In this document: piece by piece, positions 17,479 to 26,738 of the stretch
How the letters are laid out: every line of letters begins with the position of its first letter
How positions within the stretch are numbered: position 1 is the stretch's first letter
From: CAZGDB01 sp964524705
GTDB taxonomy: Bacteria; Pseudomonadota; Gammaproteobacteria; Berkiellales; Berkiellaceae
DNA length: 64,000 nt
Reading direction: 5' to 3'
NCBI GenBank assembly: GCA_964524705.1
Contig: CAZGDB010000006.1
Location: 1 to 64,000, forward strand
Notes under the pieces: model-generated
What the model saw: only the letters and a program-made list of their open reading frames with translations
What the model was told of the DNA's origin: nothing
The model's database searches: none
Program-made: the position numbers and the translations under genes

Positions 17479-18734
17479 CTGATCTGAGGTCCTTGATACC
17501 TTAAGCTAGGGTCTGCTTGTTCTATCCGTAATAACTGATTGTACTTAGCCACCCGTTCACTACGACAAGGCGCACCTGTTTTAATATGTCCTACTCCAGT
17601 ACCTACTGCAAGATCTGCCAGAAAACTATCCTCGGTTTCTCCAGATCTATGAGAAAATACAGCATTCCAGCCATATTGTCGGGCTAGCGCTAAAGTCTCT
17701 AATGTTTCTGTTAGTGTACCAACTTGATTTGGTTTTAGGAGCACTGCATTACATAATTGAGGATGCATCGCTTTTTCTACAAAAGCTTTTTGCGTCACTA
17801 ACAGATCGTCCCCCACCAGTTGAACCCGCGGCCCTAAAGTATCATAGAGATGCTGCCAACCTTTCCAATCTTCTTCAGCCATACCATCTTCGATAGAATA
17901 AATAGGATACTGTTTTACCCATCCAGCTAAACGATCTACCCATTTTTCTGAAGAAAGTGCTTCTTGACCTAATTGATAAGCCCCATTTTTATAAAACTCA
18001 CTAGCCGCACAATCTAAAGCTAAAACAATATCTTTGCCTGTATTAAACCCTGCAAGCTCAATAGCGCTTAATAATTGCTCAATTGCTGCTTCATGAGAAG
18101 ATAAATGCGGTGCAAAGCCCCCTTCATCTCCTACTGCCGTACTTAAACCGGCTTTTTTGAGCACTGATTTTAAAGCTTGATAAACTTCTACACCATAACG
18201 CAACCCTTCTTTAAAAGTAGATGCTCCAATCGGTAAAATCATAAATTCTTGAATATCTAAGCCATTATCCGCATGTTGACCGCCATTCAATACGTTTAAA
18301 TAAGGAACTGGTAAACAAGGAGATACTTCGGTTTGGAAGCTTGCATACAGTGGCACTTCTAAGACTTGCGCACGGGCACGTGCACAGGCTAAAGAAACCG
18401 CTAACAAGCTGTTTGCCCCTAAGTTCGCTTTAATGGGAGAGCCATCTAATTTAATCAACAACGCATCAATAGCAGCCTGGTCAACCACTGCAAAGCCTAA
18501 TAAGGCCGGCTGAATCAGCTCAACCACGTTATGGACGCATTTTTGTACACCACGTCCTAGGTAGCGTGCGCTATCCCCATCTCTGAGTTCGAGCGCCTCT
18601 CGAGAGCCTGTAGAAGCCCCTGAAGGCACCGCAGCGCGCCCCATGATGCCATTATCTAAAATTACATCTACTTCAATCGTCGGCCAACCACGAGAATCTA
18701 AGATTTCACGCGCAATCAGTTGTTGTATGTGCAT
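17463..18734 (-). CDS. eno: enolase
   Basis: About 423 aa from the ATG at 18734 (AAGGGA upstream; an earlier start ten codons up lacks support). The enzyme interconverts 2-phosphoglycerate and phosphoenolpyruvate. Visible marks are REILDSRG at the N-terminus, GNPT-region PSGASTGSREALELRDG, catalytic Lys in LLKPNQVGT, SIEDGMAEEDW and SHRSGETED. The active-site set appears intact. Eight bases of the kdsA side separate the genes, and ftsB overlaps its end. Confidence 0.95.
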   Translation of the reverse strand: MHIQQLIAREILDSRGWPTIEVDVILDNGIMGRAAVPSGASTGSREALELRDGDSARYLGRGVQKCVHNVVELIQPALLGFAVVDQAAIDALLIKLDGSPIKANLGANSLLAVSLACARARAQVLEVPLYASFQTEVSPCLPVPYLNVLNGGQHADNGLDIQEFMILPIGASTFKEGLRYGVEVYQALKSVLKKAGLSTAVGDEGGFAPHLSSHEAAIEQLLSAIELAGFNTGKDIVLALDCAASEFYKNGAYQLGQEALSSEKWVDRLAGWVKQYPIYSIEDGMAEEDWKGWQHLYDTLGPRVQLVGDDLLVTQKAFVEKAMHPQLCNAVLLKPNQVGTLTETLETLALARQYGWNAVFSHRSGETEDSFLADLAVGTGVGHIKTGAPCRSERVAKYNQLLRIEQADPSLRYQGPQIRWQKF

Positions 18735-18767
18735 ACTGCATCCCTTCACGAAAAAATTATTCAATAA

Positions 18768-19607
18768 TTAGCTAGAAACTGTTTCTTCCATCCAGCTTTG
18801 ACTTTTAGCAGCCTGGTCTATCACAAGAAGGCTTTCTAAGAGTGCCTCCATTTTAGCTAAAGGCCAAGAATTAGGGCCATCACTAAAGGCTTTATCAGGA
18901 TTAGGATGGGTTTCCATAAAGACTCCACTGACTCCTACCCCTAATGCAGCACGTGCTAACACTGGCACAAACTCACGTAACCCAGAAGAGGCATTACCTG
19001 CAGCTCCCGGCAACTGTACAGAATGGGTTGCATCAAACACAACGGGGCATCCGGTCTCTCTTAAAATCGCTAAGGAACGCATATCAACTACGAGTTGGTT
19101 ATAACCAAAGCTTGCACCACGCTCACAAACTAAAATTTGGTTATTGCCCATAGCGTGTGCTTTTTCAACAACAGACTTCATTTCCCAAGGAGATAAAAAT
19201 TGACCTTTTTTGATATTCACAGGGATACCACAAGCCGCCACTTTTTGAATAAAATTGGTTTGTCGGCATAAAAAAGCAGGAGTTTGTAACACATCCACTA
19301 CTGAAGCCACGGTAGGCATATCTGTATCTTCATGCACATCTGTTAAAACAGGGATCTTAAACTGAGACTTAACTTCCGCCAAAATTTTCAGACCCTCATC
19401 CATCCCTACGCCACGGGGACTCAAATGGGATGTACGATTCGCCTTATCAAAGGAAGACTTAAAGATAAAGGGGATGTTCAGTTTATCTGTAATCTCTTTT
19501 AAGTATCCAGCAACATCCAAAGTCATTTGACGACTTTCAATGACACAAGGTCCGGCAATTAAAAAGAAAGGCTTTCTGGGCCCAATTTCAAAGTGACACA
19601 GTTTCAT
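18768..19607 (-). CDS. kdsA: 3-deoxy-8-phosphooctulonate synthase
   Basis: A 279-aa enzyme that condenses arabinose 5-phosphate with phosphoenolpyruvate to make KDO 8-phosphate for lipopolysaccharide. The marks are AGPCVIES near the N-terminus, FKSSFDKANR, TDVHE and DATHSVQLPG. Its presence implies a KDO-containing lipopolysaccharide. Its start overlaps the 3' end of pyrG by 20 bases, so the genes are co-transcribed and probably translationally coupled. Confidence 0.95.
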   Translation of the reverse strand: MKLCHFEIGPRKPFFLIAGPCVIESRQMTLDVAGYLKEITDKLNIPFIFKSSFDKANRTSHLSPRGVGMDEGLKILAEVKSQFKIPVLTDVHEDTDMPTVASVVDVLQTPAFLCRQTNFIQKVAACGIPVNIKKGQFLSPWEMKSVVEKAHAMGNNQILVCERGASFGYNQLVVDMRSLAILRETGCPVVFDATHSVQLPGAAGNASSGLREFVPVLARAALGVGVSGVFMETHPNPDKAFSDGPNSWPLAKMEALLESLLVIDQAAKSQSWMEETVSS

Positions 19608-21249
19608 TATTCTTTTCCTTTTGTGCTAAGTGATGGTATTGCACTGCAGCACCAATAAAACCATTAAATAAGGGATGTCCGTTATGCGGGCGTGAACTAA
19701 ATTCAGGGTGAAATTGGCAACCCACAAACCACGGGTGATCTGAAATTTCTAACATTTCTACCAAACGCTTATCTTGAGACCATCCTGAAAACACCAAACC
19801 TGCTTTTTGAAGCTCAGCAACATATTTGCCGTTCACTTCATAACGATGGCGGTGACGCTCTACGATGCTATCAGCGCCATAACACTCGCGTGCTTTTGTT
19901 CCTGGCATTAATACGCAAGATTGTGCGCCTAAACGCATCGTGCCGCCTTTATCACCGGTTTGCTCACGATATTGCGTTGCACCTTCACTATCTTTCCATT
20001 CCCGAACCCAATCAATCACAGGATGCGTAGTGTTGGCATCAAATTCTGTACTGTTTGCGGTTTTCCAGCCCAATTCACTACGCGCGAACTCTACTAAAGC
20101 AAGTTGCATCCCCAAGCAAATCCCAAAGAAAGGTTTGTTATGTAAACGTGCATGCTGAATCGCTAAAATTTTCCCTTCAATCCCTCTTTCCCCAAATCCA
20201 CCAGGTACCAATATGGCATCTACGGTATCTAAGAGAGAAGTGCCTTCTTTTTCTAAGACTTCGGGATCTATCGCTTCAATCAATATTTTTGCTTGATGAT
20301 GAATCCCTGCATGCAATAAGGCTTCTTGAACAGACTTATAAGCATCGGCTAAGCCCACATACTTACCTACAATCGCCACGTGAATTGTATCTTTAATTTG
20401 ACGCGCACGTTGACACAAAGCGGTCCATTTACTTAAATCAGCAGCTGGTGCTTGAATATTCAACTTACGTAATACGATGTCGTCTAACCCTTGTTTTTGT
20501 AAAGCTGAAGGGATTTCATAAATAGAAGAAACATCCATCGCTGTCATCACCGCTTCTTCTTCCACATTTGTGAACAACGCAATTTTACGTTTATCACTGT
20601 CAGGAAGATTTTTTTCACAACGGCAAAGCAAGATGTCTGGCTGAATACCAATGGAACGCAACTCTTTTACGGAGTGTTGTGTCGGTTTTGTTTTTAATTC
20701 ACCCGCTTTAGATAAATAAGGGACCAATGTTAAATGCAAATAAAGCGTACGTTGTTTACCTAAGGTTAAGCCCATTTGTCGAATAGCTTCTAAATAAGGT
20801 AGGGATTCGATATCCCCTACTGTTCCACCAATTTCAACCAATACGATATCCATACCTTCGCCGGCATTTAAGATCGTTTTTGTGATTTCATCTGTAATAT
20901 GAGGAATAACTTGTACAGTCGCCCCTAAGTAATCACCCCGACGTTCTTTTTGTAAGACATCCCAGTAAATTCTACCTGTGGTAGTACTGTTTTTACGCAA
21001 CATAGGAATATCTAAGAAACGCTCATAGTGACCTAGGTCTAAATCTGTTTCTGCCCCATCTTCGGTCACAAAGACTTCCCCGTGCTGATACGGGCTCATC
21101 GTGCCTGGGTCGACGTTAATATAGGGGTCTAGTTTGAGGAGGGTAACCTTAAGGCCTCTGGCCTGTAGGATAACCGCTAAGGATGCTGCAGAGATGCCTT
21201 TTCCAAGGGAAGAAACCACTCCGCCTGTTACAAATATAAATCGGGTCAT
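19588..21249 (-). CDS. pyrG: CTP synthase
   Basis: A 553-aa two-domain enzyme that aminates UTP to CTP. The N-terminal synthetase domain starts FVTGGVVSSLGKGI with an ATP loop and the EIGGTVGDIES motif; the C-terminal glutaminase domain has the nucleophile elbow FGICLGMQ and the QFHPEF histidine motif. Length is normal. It heads the pyrG-kdsA-eno-ftsB-ispD run; its promoter should lie in 21250-21397. Confidence 0.96.
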   Translation of the reverse strand: MTRFIFVTGGVVSSLGKGISAASLAVILQARGLKVTLLKLDPYINVDPGTMSPYQHGEVFVTEDGAETDLDLGHYERFLDIPMLRKNSTTTGRIYWDVLQKERRGDYLGATVQVIPHITDEITKTILNAGEGMDIVLVEIGGTVGDIESLPYLEAIRQMGLTLGKQRTLYLHLTLVPYLSKAGELKTKPTQHSVKELRSIGIQPDILLCRCEKNLPDSDKRKIALFTNVEEEAVMTAMDVSSIYEIPSALQKQGLDDIVLRKLNIQAPAADLSKWTALCQRARQIKDTIHVAIVGKYVGLADAYKSVQEALLHAGIHHQAKILIEAIDPEVLEKEGTSLLDTVDAILVPGGFGERGIEGKILAIQHARLHNKPFFGICLGMQLALVEFARSELGWKTANSTEFDANTTHPVIDWVREWKDSEGATQYREQTGDKGGTMRLGAQSCVLMPGTKARECYGADSIVERHRHRYEVNGKYVAELQKAGLVFSGWSQDKRLVEMLEISDHPWFVGCQFHPEFSSRPHNGHPLFNGFIGAAVQYHHLAQKEKNNETVSL

Positions 21250-21397
21250 GGAATTCCCCAGTCCTGTAATGATACTAAATTATGACTGGAGCTTATTGTA
21301 CCATAGAGTGTCGTTATATCACCACCGCAGATCTGCTTTCTAAGCAGTAGAATCGACCAATATAAGCAAACAAACTAACATAAAATATGGTGTCCAT

Positions 21398-21432
21398 AAG
21401 TAAAGAGGGGGTTCCCCCCCCTCTTTCTTATA
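21398..21432. terminator. rho-independent terminator after clpB
   Basis: An inverted repeat AAAGAGGGGG, short loop, CCCCCTCTTT lies just past the clpB stop on the minus strand, with T-rich sequence on both sides. It ends the clpB transcript and separates it from pyrG. Confidence 0.75.
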
Positions 21433-21441
21433 CCCAAAAAT

Positions 21442-24039
21442 CTATGCGTTGCTAGCTTGACTACTTTTAGTAAAGCTAAACTCACCGTGCTGCACATCAA
21501 TTAAAACATGATCTTGAGCAGCAAACTCCCCATTTAAAATACTATGGGAGAGCGGGTTTTCAATAGCCTGTCTAATCAACCTTTTTAGAGGTCTTGCACC
21601 ATATACCACATCGAACCCTAGGGCAGCCAGTTGGTCAAGTGCAGCATCTGTGATCTCTAATTTTATAGAACGTTCAGCTAATCGCTTACGCAAGGACGCC
21701 AGTTGAATATTAGCGATATTACGAATATGTTGTTTTTGAAGAGGTTCAAAAATTACAATTTCATCCATACGGTTAATCAGTTCAGGCCTAAAGTATTGTG
21801 GCAACAGTGCCAATACTTTATTACGCACCTGATCTGATTTTCCTTTTTCAGCAAGCTCTTGAATAACAGCAGACCCGATATTAGAAGTCATCACAATAAT
21901 CGTATTCTTAAAGTCCACCACTCGACCTTGACTGTCTGTTAACCGACCATCTTCTAGGACCTGTAATAAGATATTAAATACATCTTGGTGAGCCTTTTCA
22001 AGTTCATCTAATAACAACACAGAATAAGGTCTTCTACGTACAGCTTCCGTTAAATGGCCACCTTCTTCATACCCTACATACCCAGGAGGTGCACCAATTA
22101 AACGTGATACAGAATGTTTTTCCATATACTCGGACATATCGATTCTAATCATCGCTTGTTCTGTATCAAACAAGAACTCAGCTAAGGCTTTACAAGTTTC
22201 TGTTTTACCTACGCCGGTTGGCCCTAGAAACAAAAATGACCCAATGGGCTTATTAGGGTCTGACAATCCTGCTCTGGACCTACGGATCGCATTTGCAACG
22301 GCTTGTAAGGCCTCGTGTTGTCCTACCACACGTTTTTCCAAATCTGCTTCCATGTGCAGCAGCTTTACGCGTTCTGTTTCCAGCATTTTAGTAACTGGGA
22401 TCCCCGTCCAGCGCGCTACAATTTCAGCAATTTCTTCTTCTGTCACTTTATTTTCAAGTAACTGAAAATGCTGGACATTAACAGAAGAAACATCCGCCAG
22501 CTGTTTTTCTAACTCTGGGATGGTACCATAACGCAGCTCTGACATCCGGGTTAAGTCCCCAGTACGAGAAGCGGTTTCAAAATCAGCTTTGGCTTGTTCC
22601 AACTTTTGTTTAACAGATTGGCTGCCTTGCAATGCCAATTTTTCAGTATTCCATCTATCTTGCAGCTCATGAAACTTGGTTTCACTCTCCAGTAATTGTT
22701 TTTGTAAATCCTCGCGATGTTTCACAGAAGCTGCATCTTGATCGTCCTTTAAAGCCGCCAATTCAATTTTGTATTGAATTAACTTACGCTCTAATTTATC
22801 CATTACCTCTGGTTTAGAATCCAAACTTACTCTAATCCGACTTGCAGCCTCATCAATAAGGTCAATTGCTTTATCCGGTAATTGACGGTCTGCAATATAA
22901 CGGTGCGATAAAGTAGCTGCGGCAATAATCGCTGGGTCTGTGATATCTACCCCATGGTGCAATTCATACTTTTCTTTCAAACCACGTAAAATAGCAATCG
23001 TATCTTCCACGGTAGGTTCTTGAATATAAATAGGCTGAAAGCGTCGTTCTAAGGCGGCGTCTTTTTCAATATATTGGCGATACTCATCTAAGGTCGTAGC
23101 GCCCATGCAATGCAATTCACCTCTGGCTAACGCGGGTTTGAGCATATTACTGGCATCCATAGCACCATCGGCTTTACCGGCCCCCACTAAAGTATGCAGC
23201 TCGTCAATAAACAAGATGATTTCCCCTTCTTGTTTTGCCAAGTCATTTAACACACCTTTTAATCGTTCCTCAAACTCTCCTCTATATTTAGCACCCGCAA
23301 TTAAAGCACCTAAATCTAAAGTTAATACTCTTTTACCTTTTAAGCTTTCAGGAACCGCCCCTTGAATAATACGTTGCGCTAACCCTTCGGCGATAGCTGT
23401 TTTACCTACCCCTGGCTCACCAATGAATACAGGATTATTTTTAGTTCTACGCCCTAAAACTTGAATGGCACGTCTGATTTCGTCATCACGCCCAATTACG
23501 GGGTCTAATTTATTTTTTTCAGCAAGCTCGGTCAGATCTCTAGTATATTTTTCTAAAGCATGTTGTTTTTCTTCGCTATTTTGTTCAGTAATGGATTCAT
23601 CTCCACGACCTTTTTCAAAGGTTTCTTGTAAAAGTTTGGTATCCAAGGAAGCCTTTTTAAGTAATTCAAGCAGCTGATTAGAACCATCCTCTACTGCTGC
23701 CATAATAAAAACTTCACTGGAAATAAACTGGTCCGACATTTGTTGTGCTTTACGGTCAGTTAAATTTAATAAGCGTATAAGCTCATCACTAGGGCGAATC
23801 TCTCCAGTAGTTTTTCCTAAGGTGGGTAACTGTTCCAATTTTTCTTGAATTGCGGTACGTAGGGGGGCTAATTTTACTTTAGCCTTATTCAATAAAGGGC
23901 GTACTGTGCCCCCTTCTTGTTCTAACATGCATTTTAGAAGGTGTACGGGTTCTATAGCTGAATGATTTTTACCTAGCGCCAAAGATTGCGCCTCAGCAAA
24001 AGCTTCTTGAAATTTTGTCGTTAATTTATCAAAACGCAT
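21442..24039 (-). CDS. clpB: ATP-dependent disaggregase ClpB
   Basis: An 865-aa Hsp100 chaperone that dissolves protein aggregates with DnaK. In order: N-terminal Clp_N domain (1-145), first AAA+ domain with Walker A GEPGVGKTA, a long coiled-coil middle domain (about 400-520) that distinguishes ClpB from ClpA, and a second AAA+ domain with GPTGVGKTE. GAGG lies before the ATG. It follows pgeF by about 70 bases on the same strand, the order rluD-pgeF-clpB of other gammaproteobacteria. No clear heat-shock promoter was identified. Confidence 0.96.
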   Translation of the reverse strand: MRFDKLTTKFQEAFAEAQSLALGKNHSAIEPVHLLKCMLEQEGGTVRPLLNKAKVKLAPLRTAIQEKLEQLPTLGKTTGEIRPSDELIRLLNLTDRKAQQMSDQFISSEVFIMAAVEDGSNQLLELLKKASLDTKLLQETFEKGRGDESITEQNSEEKQHALEKYTRDLTELAEKNKLDPVIGRDDEIRRAIQVLGRRTKNNPVFIGEPGVGKTAIAEGLAQRIIQGAVPESLKGKRVLTLDLGALIAGAKYRGEFEERLKGVLNDLAKQEGEIILFIDELHTLVGAGKADGAMDASNMLKPALARGELHCMGATTLDEYRQYIEKDAALERRFQPIYIQEPTVEDTIAILRGLKEKYELHHGVDITDPAIIAAATLSHRYIADRQLPDKAIDLIDEAASRIRVSLDSKPEVMDKLERKLIQYKIELAALKDDQDAASVKHREDLQKQLLESETKFHELQDRWNTEKLALQGSQSVKQKLEQAKADFETASRTGDLTRMSELRYGTIPELEKQLADVSSVNVQHFQLLENKVTEEEIAEIVARWTGIPVTKMLETERVKLLHMEADLEKRVVGQHEALQAVANAIRRSRAGLSDPNKPIGSFLFLGPTGVGKTETCKALAEFLFDTEQAMIRIDMSEYMEKHSVSRLIGAPPGYVGYEEGGHLTEAVRRRPYSVLLLDELEKAHQDVFNILLQVLEDGRLTDSQGRVVDFKNTIIVMTSNIGSAVIQELAEKGKSDQVRNKVLALLPQYFRPELINRMDEIVIFEPLQKQHIRNIANIQLASLRKRLAERSIKLEITDAALDQLAALGFDVVYGARPLKRLIRQAIENPLSHSILNGEFAAQDHVLIDVQHGEFSFTKSSQASNA

Positions 24040-24108
24040 ATAGTGAACCTCTTCTTTATTACCATTCTCAACACCTACCCTAGATGATGGTGACTGAGGG
24101 GCAATTTT

Positions 24109-24849
24109 TCAAGAGGTTAGCCAGATTAAGGTTGCCATTCTTCCAGTTACAGCGTTGCGTCTGTATGAAAAAAAGTGTTCTGATTCAGTATAAGTGCAAT
24201 GTCCTCCTCCAAAAACCTGCATCACACCTAAGTTGTTCAACTGTAGGCGTGCAATAGCATAGAGATCTGCATGCCACTTATGGGGCACTGCAGCAGGAGC
24301 AAATGCTTCTCGTAAATAAGGTTCTTGAGTTAAAAAAGCTTGTGGGACATCTGGTCCTACTTCAAAAGCAATAGGCCCTATAGCTGGTCCTAACCATGCC
24401 AAGATATCTGCAGGGTGAACCCCTTTAGCACGCACAATCGTCTTTTGAATAATTAACGCCTGGAGTGAACGCCAACCACAATGTAATGCCGCAACAAAAG
24501 ATCCTTTAGTGTCAGTTAACAAAACTGGTAAACAGTCTGCGGTCATTACGACACAAGGATGGGTAGGCGTAAAAGCGATACTCGCATCTGCATCCACCAC
24601 TTCGTGATAATCTTCAGCCTGTATAACAGTATTTCCATGGACTTGCATTAACCAAGCAGGGTCTTTGGGAAGTGCTAAAGTGTTTTTTAAAAGTGTTCTG
24701 TTTTTTACCACGACGTCAGGGGCGTCCCCTACATGTGTCGCAAAATTTAAGCTATCCCAAGGAGGAACACTATATCCCCCAGTTCTAAACGTACTAAAGG
24801 CCCGTACCTTCTCAGGCGCAGGCCACTGGGGTATTAGTCCGTTGAACAT
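24109..24849 (-). CDS. pgeF: PgeF/YfiH family protein (multicopper-like, peptidoglycan editing)
   Basis: A 246-aa protein of the YfiH/LACC1 family. Signatures are QVHGN, TADCLPVLL, ALHCGWRS (zinc-binding His and Cys), GPAIGPIAFEVG and GGHCTYTE. E. coli YfiH removes wrongly incorporated L-Ser from peptidoglycan precursors; related proteins have purine nucleoside phosphorylase activity. Its start lies inside the end of rluD (16-base overlap), which suggests translational coupling. Confidence 0.88.
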   Translation of the reverse strand: MFNGLIPQWPAPEKVRAFSTFRTGGYSVPPWDSLNFATHVGDAPDVVVKNRTLLKNTLALPKDPAWLMQVHGNTVIQAEDYHEVVDADASIAFTPTHPCVVMTADCLPVLLTDTKGSFVAALHCGWRSLQALIIQKTIVRAKGVHPADILAWLGPAIGPIAFEVGPDVPQAFLTQEPYLREAFAPAAVPHKWHADLYAIARLQLNNLGVMQVFGGGHCTYTESEHFFSYRRNAVTGRMATLIWLTS

Positions 24850-25742
24850 AGTTTAAGGGCCTCATATAACCGCATAAAATCTTCTGGAATTTCAGCTTTA
24901 CACACAATCTGCTCTTCTGTAACGGGGTGTTTAAAACTCAATGCGCGCGCATGTAACGCTTGTCTAGTTAATGCAGGATGTGCTACCCCATACACAGAAT
25001 CCCCTAAGATCGGAAACCCTAAATGTTGTAAGTGGACTCTAATTTGATGCGTACGGCCTGTTTCTAAGGCAAGGTCTAGCCAAGTTGCAGTAGGAAGAGT
25101 TTCACGCACTTTAAAATAAGTACGTGCGGGTTTACCTTCAGGATTAACCGCCATCTTGGTACGCACCTTAGGGTGACGCCCTATGGGGGCATCTACGGTC
25201 CCCATACTGGGTGGGTGTCCGTTCACTAAAGCACAATAATTACGTTTTACCTGTCGAGAGCTCAGTTGTTCGACTAATTTTAAGTAGACAGGTTCTGTTT
25301 TTGCGATTAACAATAGCCCTGTGGTGTCTTGATCTAAACGGTGAATAATCCCAGCGCGTGGGATATGTTTAGAATCAGGATAATGATGTAAGAGTGCATT
25401 TAACAGTGTCCCTGTCCAATTGCCTGCTCCAGGGTGCACTACAAAAGCGGCTGGTTTATTAATAACCAGAACATGATCGTCTTCAAAAACGATATTCAAA
25501 GGGATGTTTTCAGGTAAAAACGTTAAAGGGTCTCGTAACTGTAGCGCGAGCGTAATACTATCCTGGGGGCGTAATCGGTAAGCGGGAACACAAGCTTTAC
25601 CTTTGACTTGCACATGTCCTGCTTGAATCCAATCAGCAATTTGTGCACGGGAATAATCACTAAACACACCTGCTAACCAGGCATCCAAACGCTGTCCATG
25701 CCCTTCAAGCACACTAAATTGGATAGGAGATTCTAAGGACAT
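24834..25742 (-). CDS. rluD: 23S rRNA pseudouridine synthase D
   Basis: A 302-aa enzyme that makes pseudouridines 1911, 1915 and 1917 in 23S rRNA. An S4 domain occupies the first 80 residues; the catalytic domain has the RluA-type motif HRLDQDTTGLLL with the catalytic Asp, and GRTHQIRVH further on. In many gammaproteobacteria bamD lies divergently right next to it; here 4.6 kb of accessory genes separate them. Confidence 0.93.
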   Translation of the reverse strand: MSLESPIQFSVLEGHGQRLDAWLAGVFSDYSRAQIADWIQAGHVQVKGKACVPAYRLRPQDSITLALQLRDPLTFLPENIPLNIVFEDDHVLVINKPAAFVVHPGAGNWTGTLLNALLHHYPDSKHIPRAGIIHRLDQDTTGLLLIAKTEPVYLKLVEQLSSRQVKRNYCALVNGHPPSMGTVDAPIGRHPKVRTKMAVNPEGKPARTYFKVRETLPTATWLDLALETGRTHQIRVHLQHLGFPILGDSVYGVAHPALTRQALHARALSFKHPVTEEQIVCKAEIPEDFMRLYEALKLCSTD

Positions 25743-25828
25743 ACGGCACCGCTAAACTACTACTGTGGAATCCCCACAGAATACACCAAAACCTGTCCCG
25801 TCTCAAAACAAAAAACAAGCTAATTAAC

Positions 25829-26701
25829 TTAATTTTCTTTAGGTTTAGGAGGTTTAGTGGTGTTCCTTGGCAGTTCGTGATTTTTTTTAGCCAGAGCATT
25901 TTCAGAGTGCGGCAAGGTTTTAAAAGTTAAGACTCTATCTTGGGGGGGGTGTTCTGTGTCTTCCAGATATTGTGAAGCTAGTTTTTCCAAATCCAGCAAT
26001 AAATTATCTTTATAGTTATTAAGTGTACCCTTTTTTAACTGAACTTCTACAGGATTGCTGTCAACATGCTCAGAGTAACCATAAGCACCTAAATTAATAG
26101 GTTTACCGGTTAGCAGCTTGGCATATAAATTTAACATAAAATACCACACCGTATCGGAAATATGTTTAAGAGTATACGGATGCTTCCATACACCCGCCAC
26201 CCCGCGCCATGCGGAGGCTTCCATTTGAAAATGGCTCGCACGTTTATCTTCTTTTTTTACTGTTAAAACTAAAATTTCAGGGATAATATATCCGCAGTGT
26301 ATCCCCAGCTCTTCTTTTTTTTCGCCTCTAAAATGCGACGAAACCCTTGCTTCAACTCCAGGAATATCTCGCAAAGCCTCATAAAGTTCACCATTATCGA
26401 GGGTTTTAAAGTGCGCACCTTTAAAAAACTCATATACATCTACTTTAAAGTTCTTCATAATCAATAAAATATCCAATGCATTAATATGATGAATTAATTT
26501 ATCAGTAGCCATAATATTTGCTTTAATCTGCGCTGAAAGTTTCCCCTCCTTTAAACCCATTTCTTTCAATAATCCTAAAATAAGCTCTGCAGACAACTGT
26601 TTTATTTCATCGTTTGCTTTCAGTTTCACGACTTCGTGCAATTGGATTTTCTTAATCTTTCTAACTGAATCCAATAATATCTTTGATTTATTTTTTGACA
26701 T
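25829..26701 (-). CDS. unrecognised 290-aa protein
   Basis: No known family recognised. The ATG at 26701 has GGAGG seven bases upstream and is preferred over one six codons earlier. The protein is charged and Lys-rich with a mixed alpha/beta look and no membrane segment or signal peptide; the C-terminus is a Pro/Lys-rich tail. It lies 37 bases after the ankyrin gene on the same strand, so the two are likely co-expressed and could act together, perhaps as a host-directed pair. A phage or plasmid origin cannot be excluded. Confidence 0.6.
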   Translation of the reverse strand: MSKNKSKILLDSVRKIKKIQLHEVVKLKANDEIKQLSAELILGLLKEMGLKEGKLSAQIKANIMATDKLIHHINALDILLIMKNFKVDVYEFFKGAHFKTLDNGELYEALRDIPGVEARVSSHFRGEKKEELGIHCGYIIPEILVLTVKKEDKRASHFQMEASAWRGVAGVWKHPYTLKHISDTVWYFMLNLYAKLLTGKPINLGAYGYSEHVDSNPVEVQLKKGTLNNYKDNLLLDLEKLASQYLEDTEHPPQDRVLTFKTLPHSENALAKKNHELPRNTTKPPKPKEN

Positions 26702-26738
26702 AACTCCCTCCCACGTCAATATTTTTTTGACTCTGTGT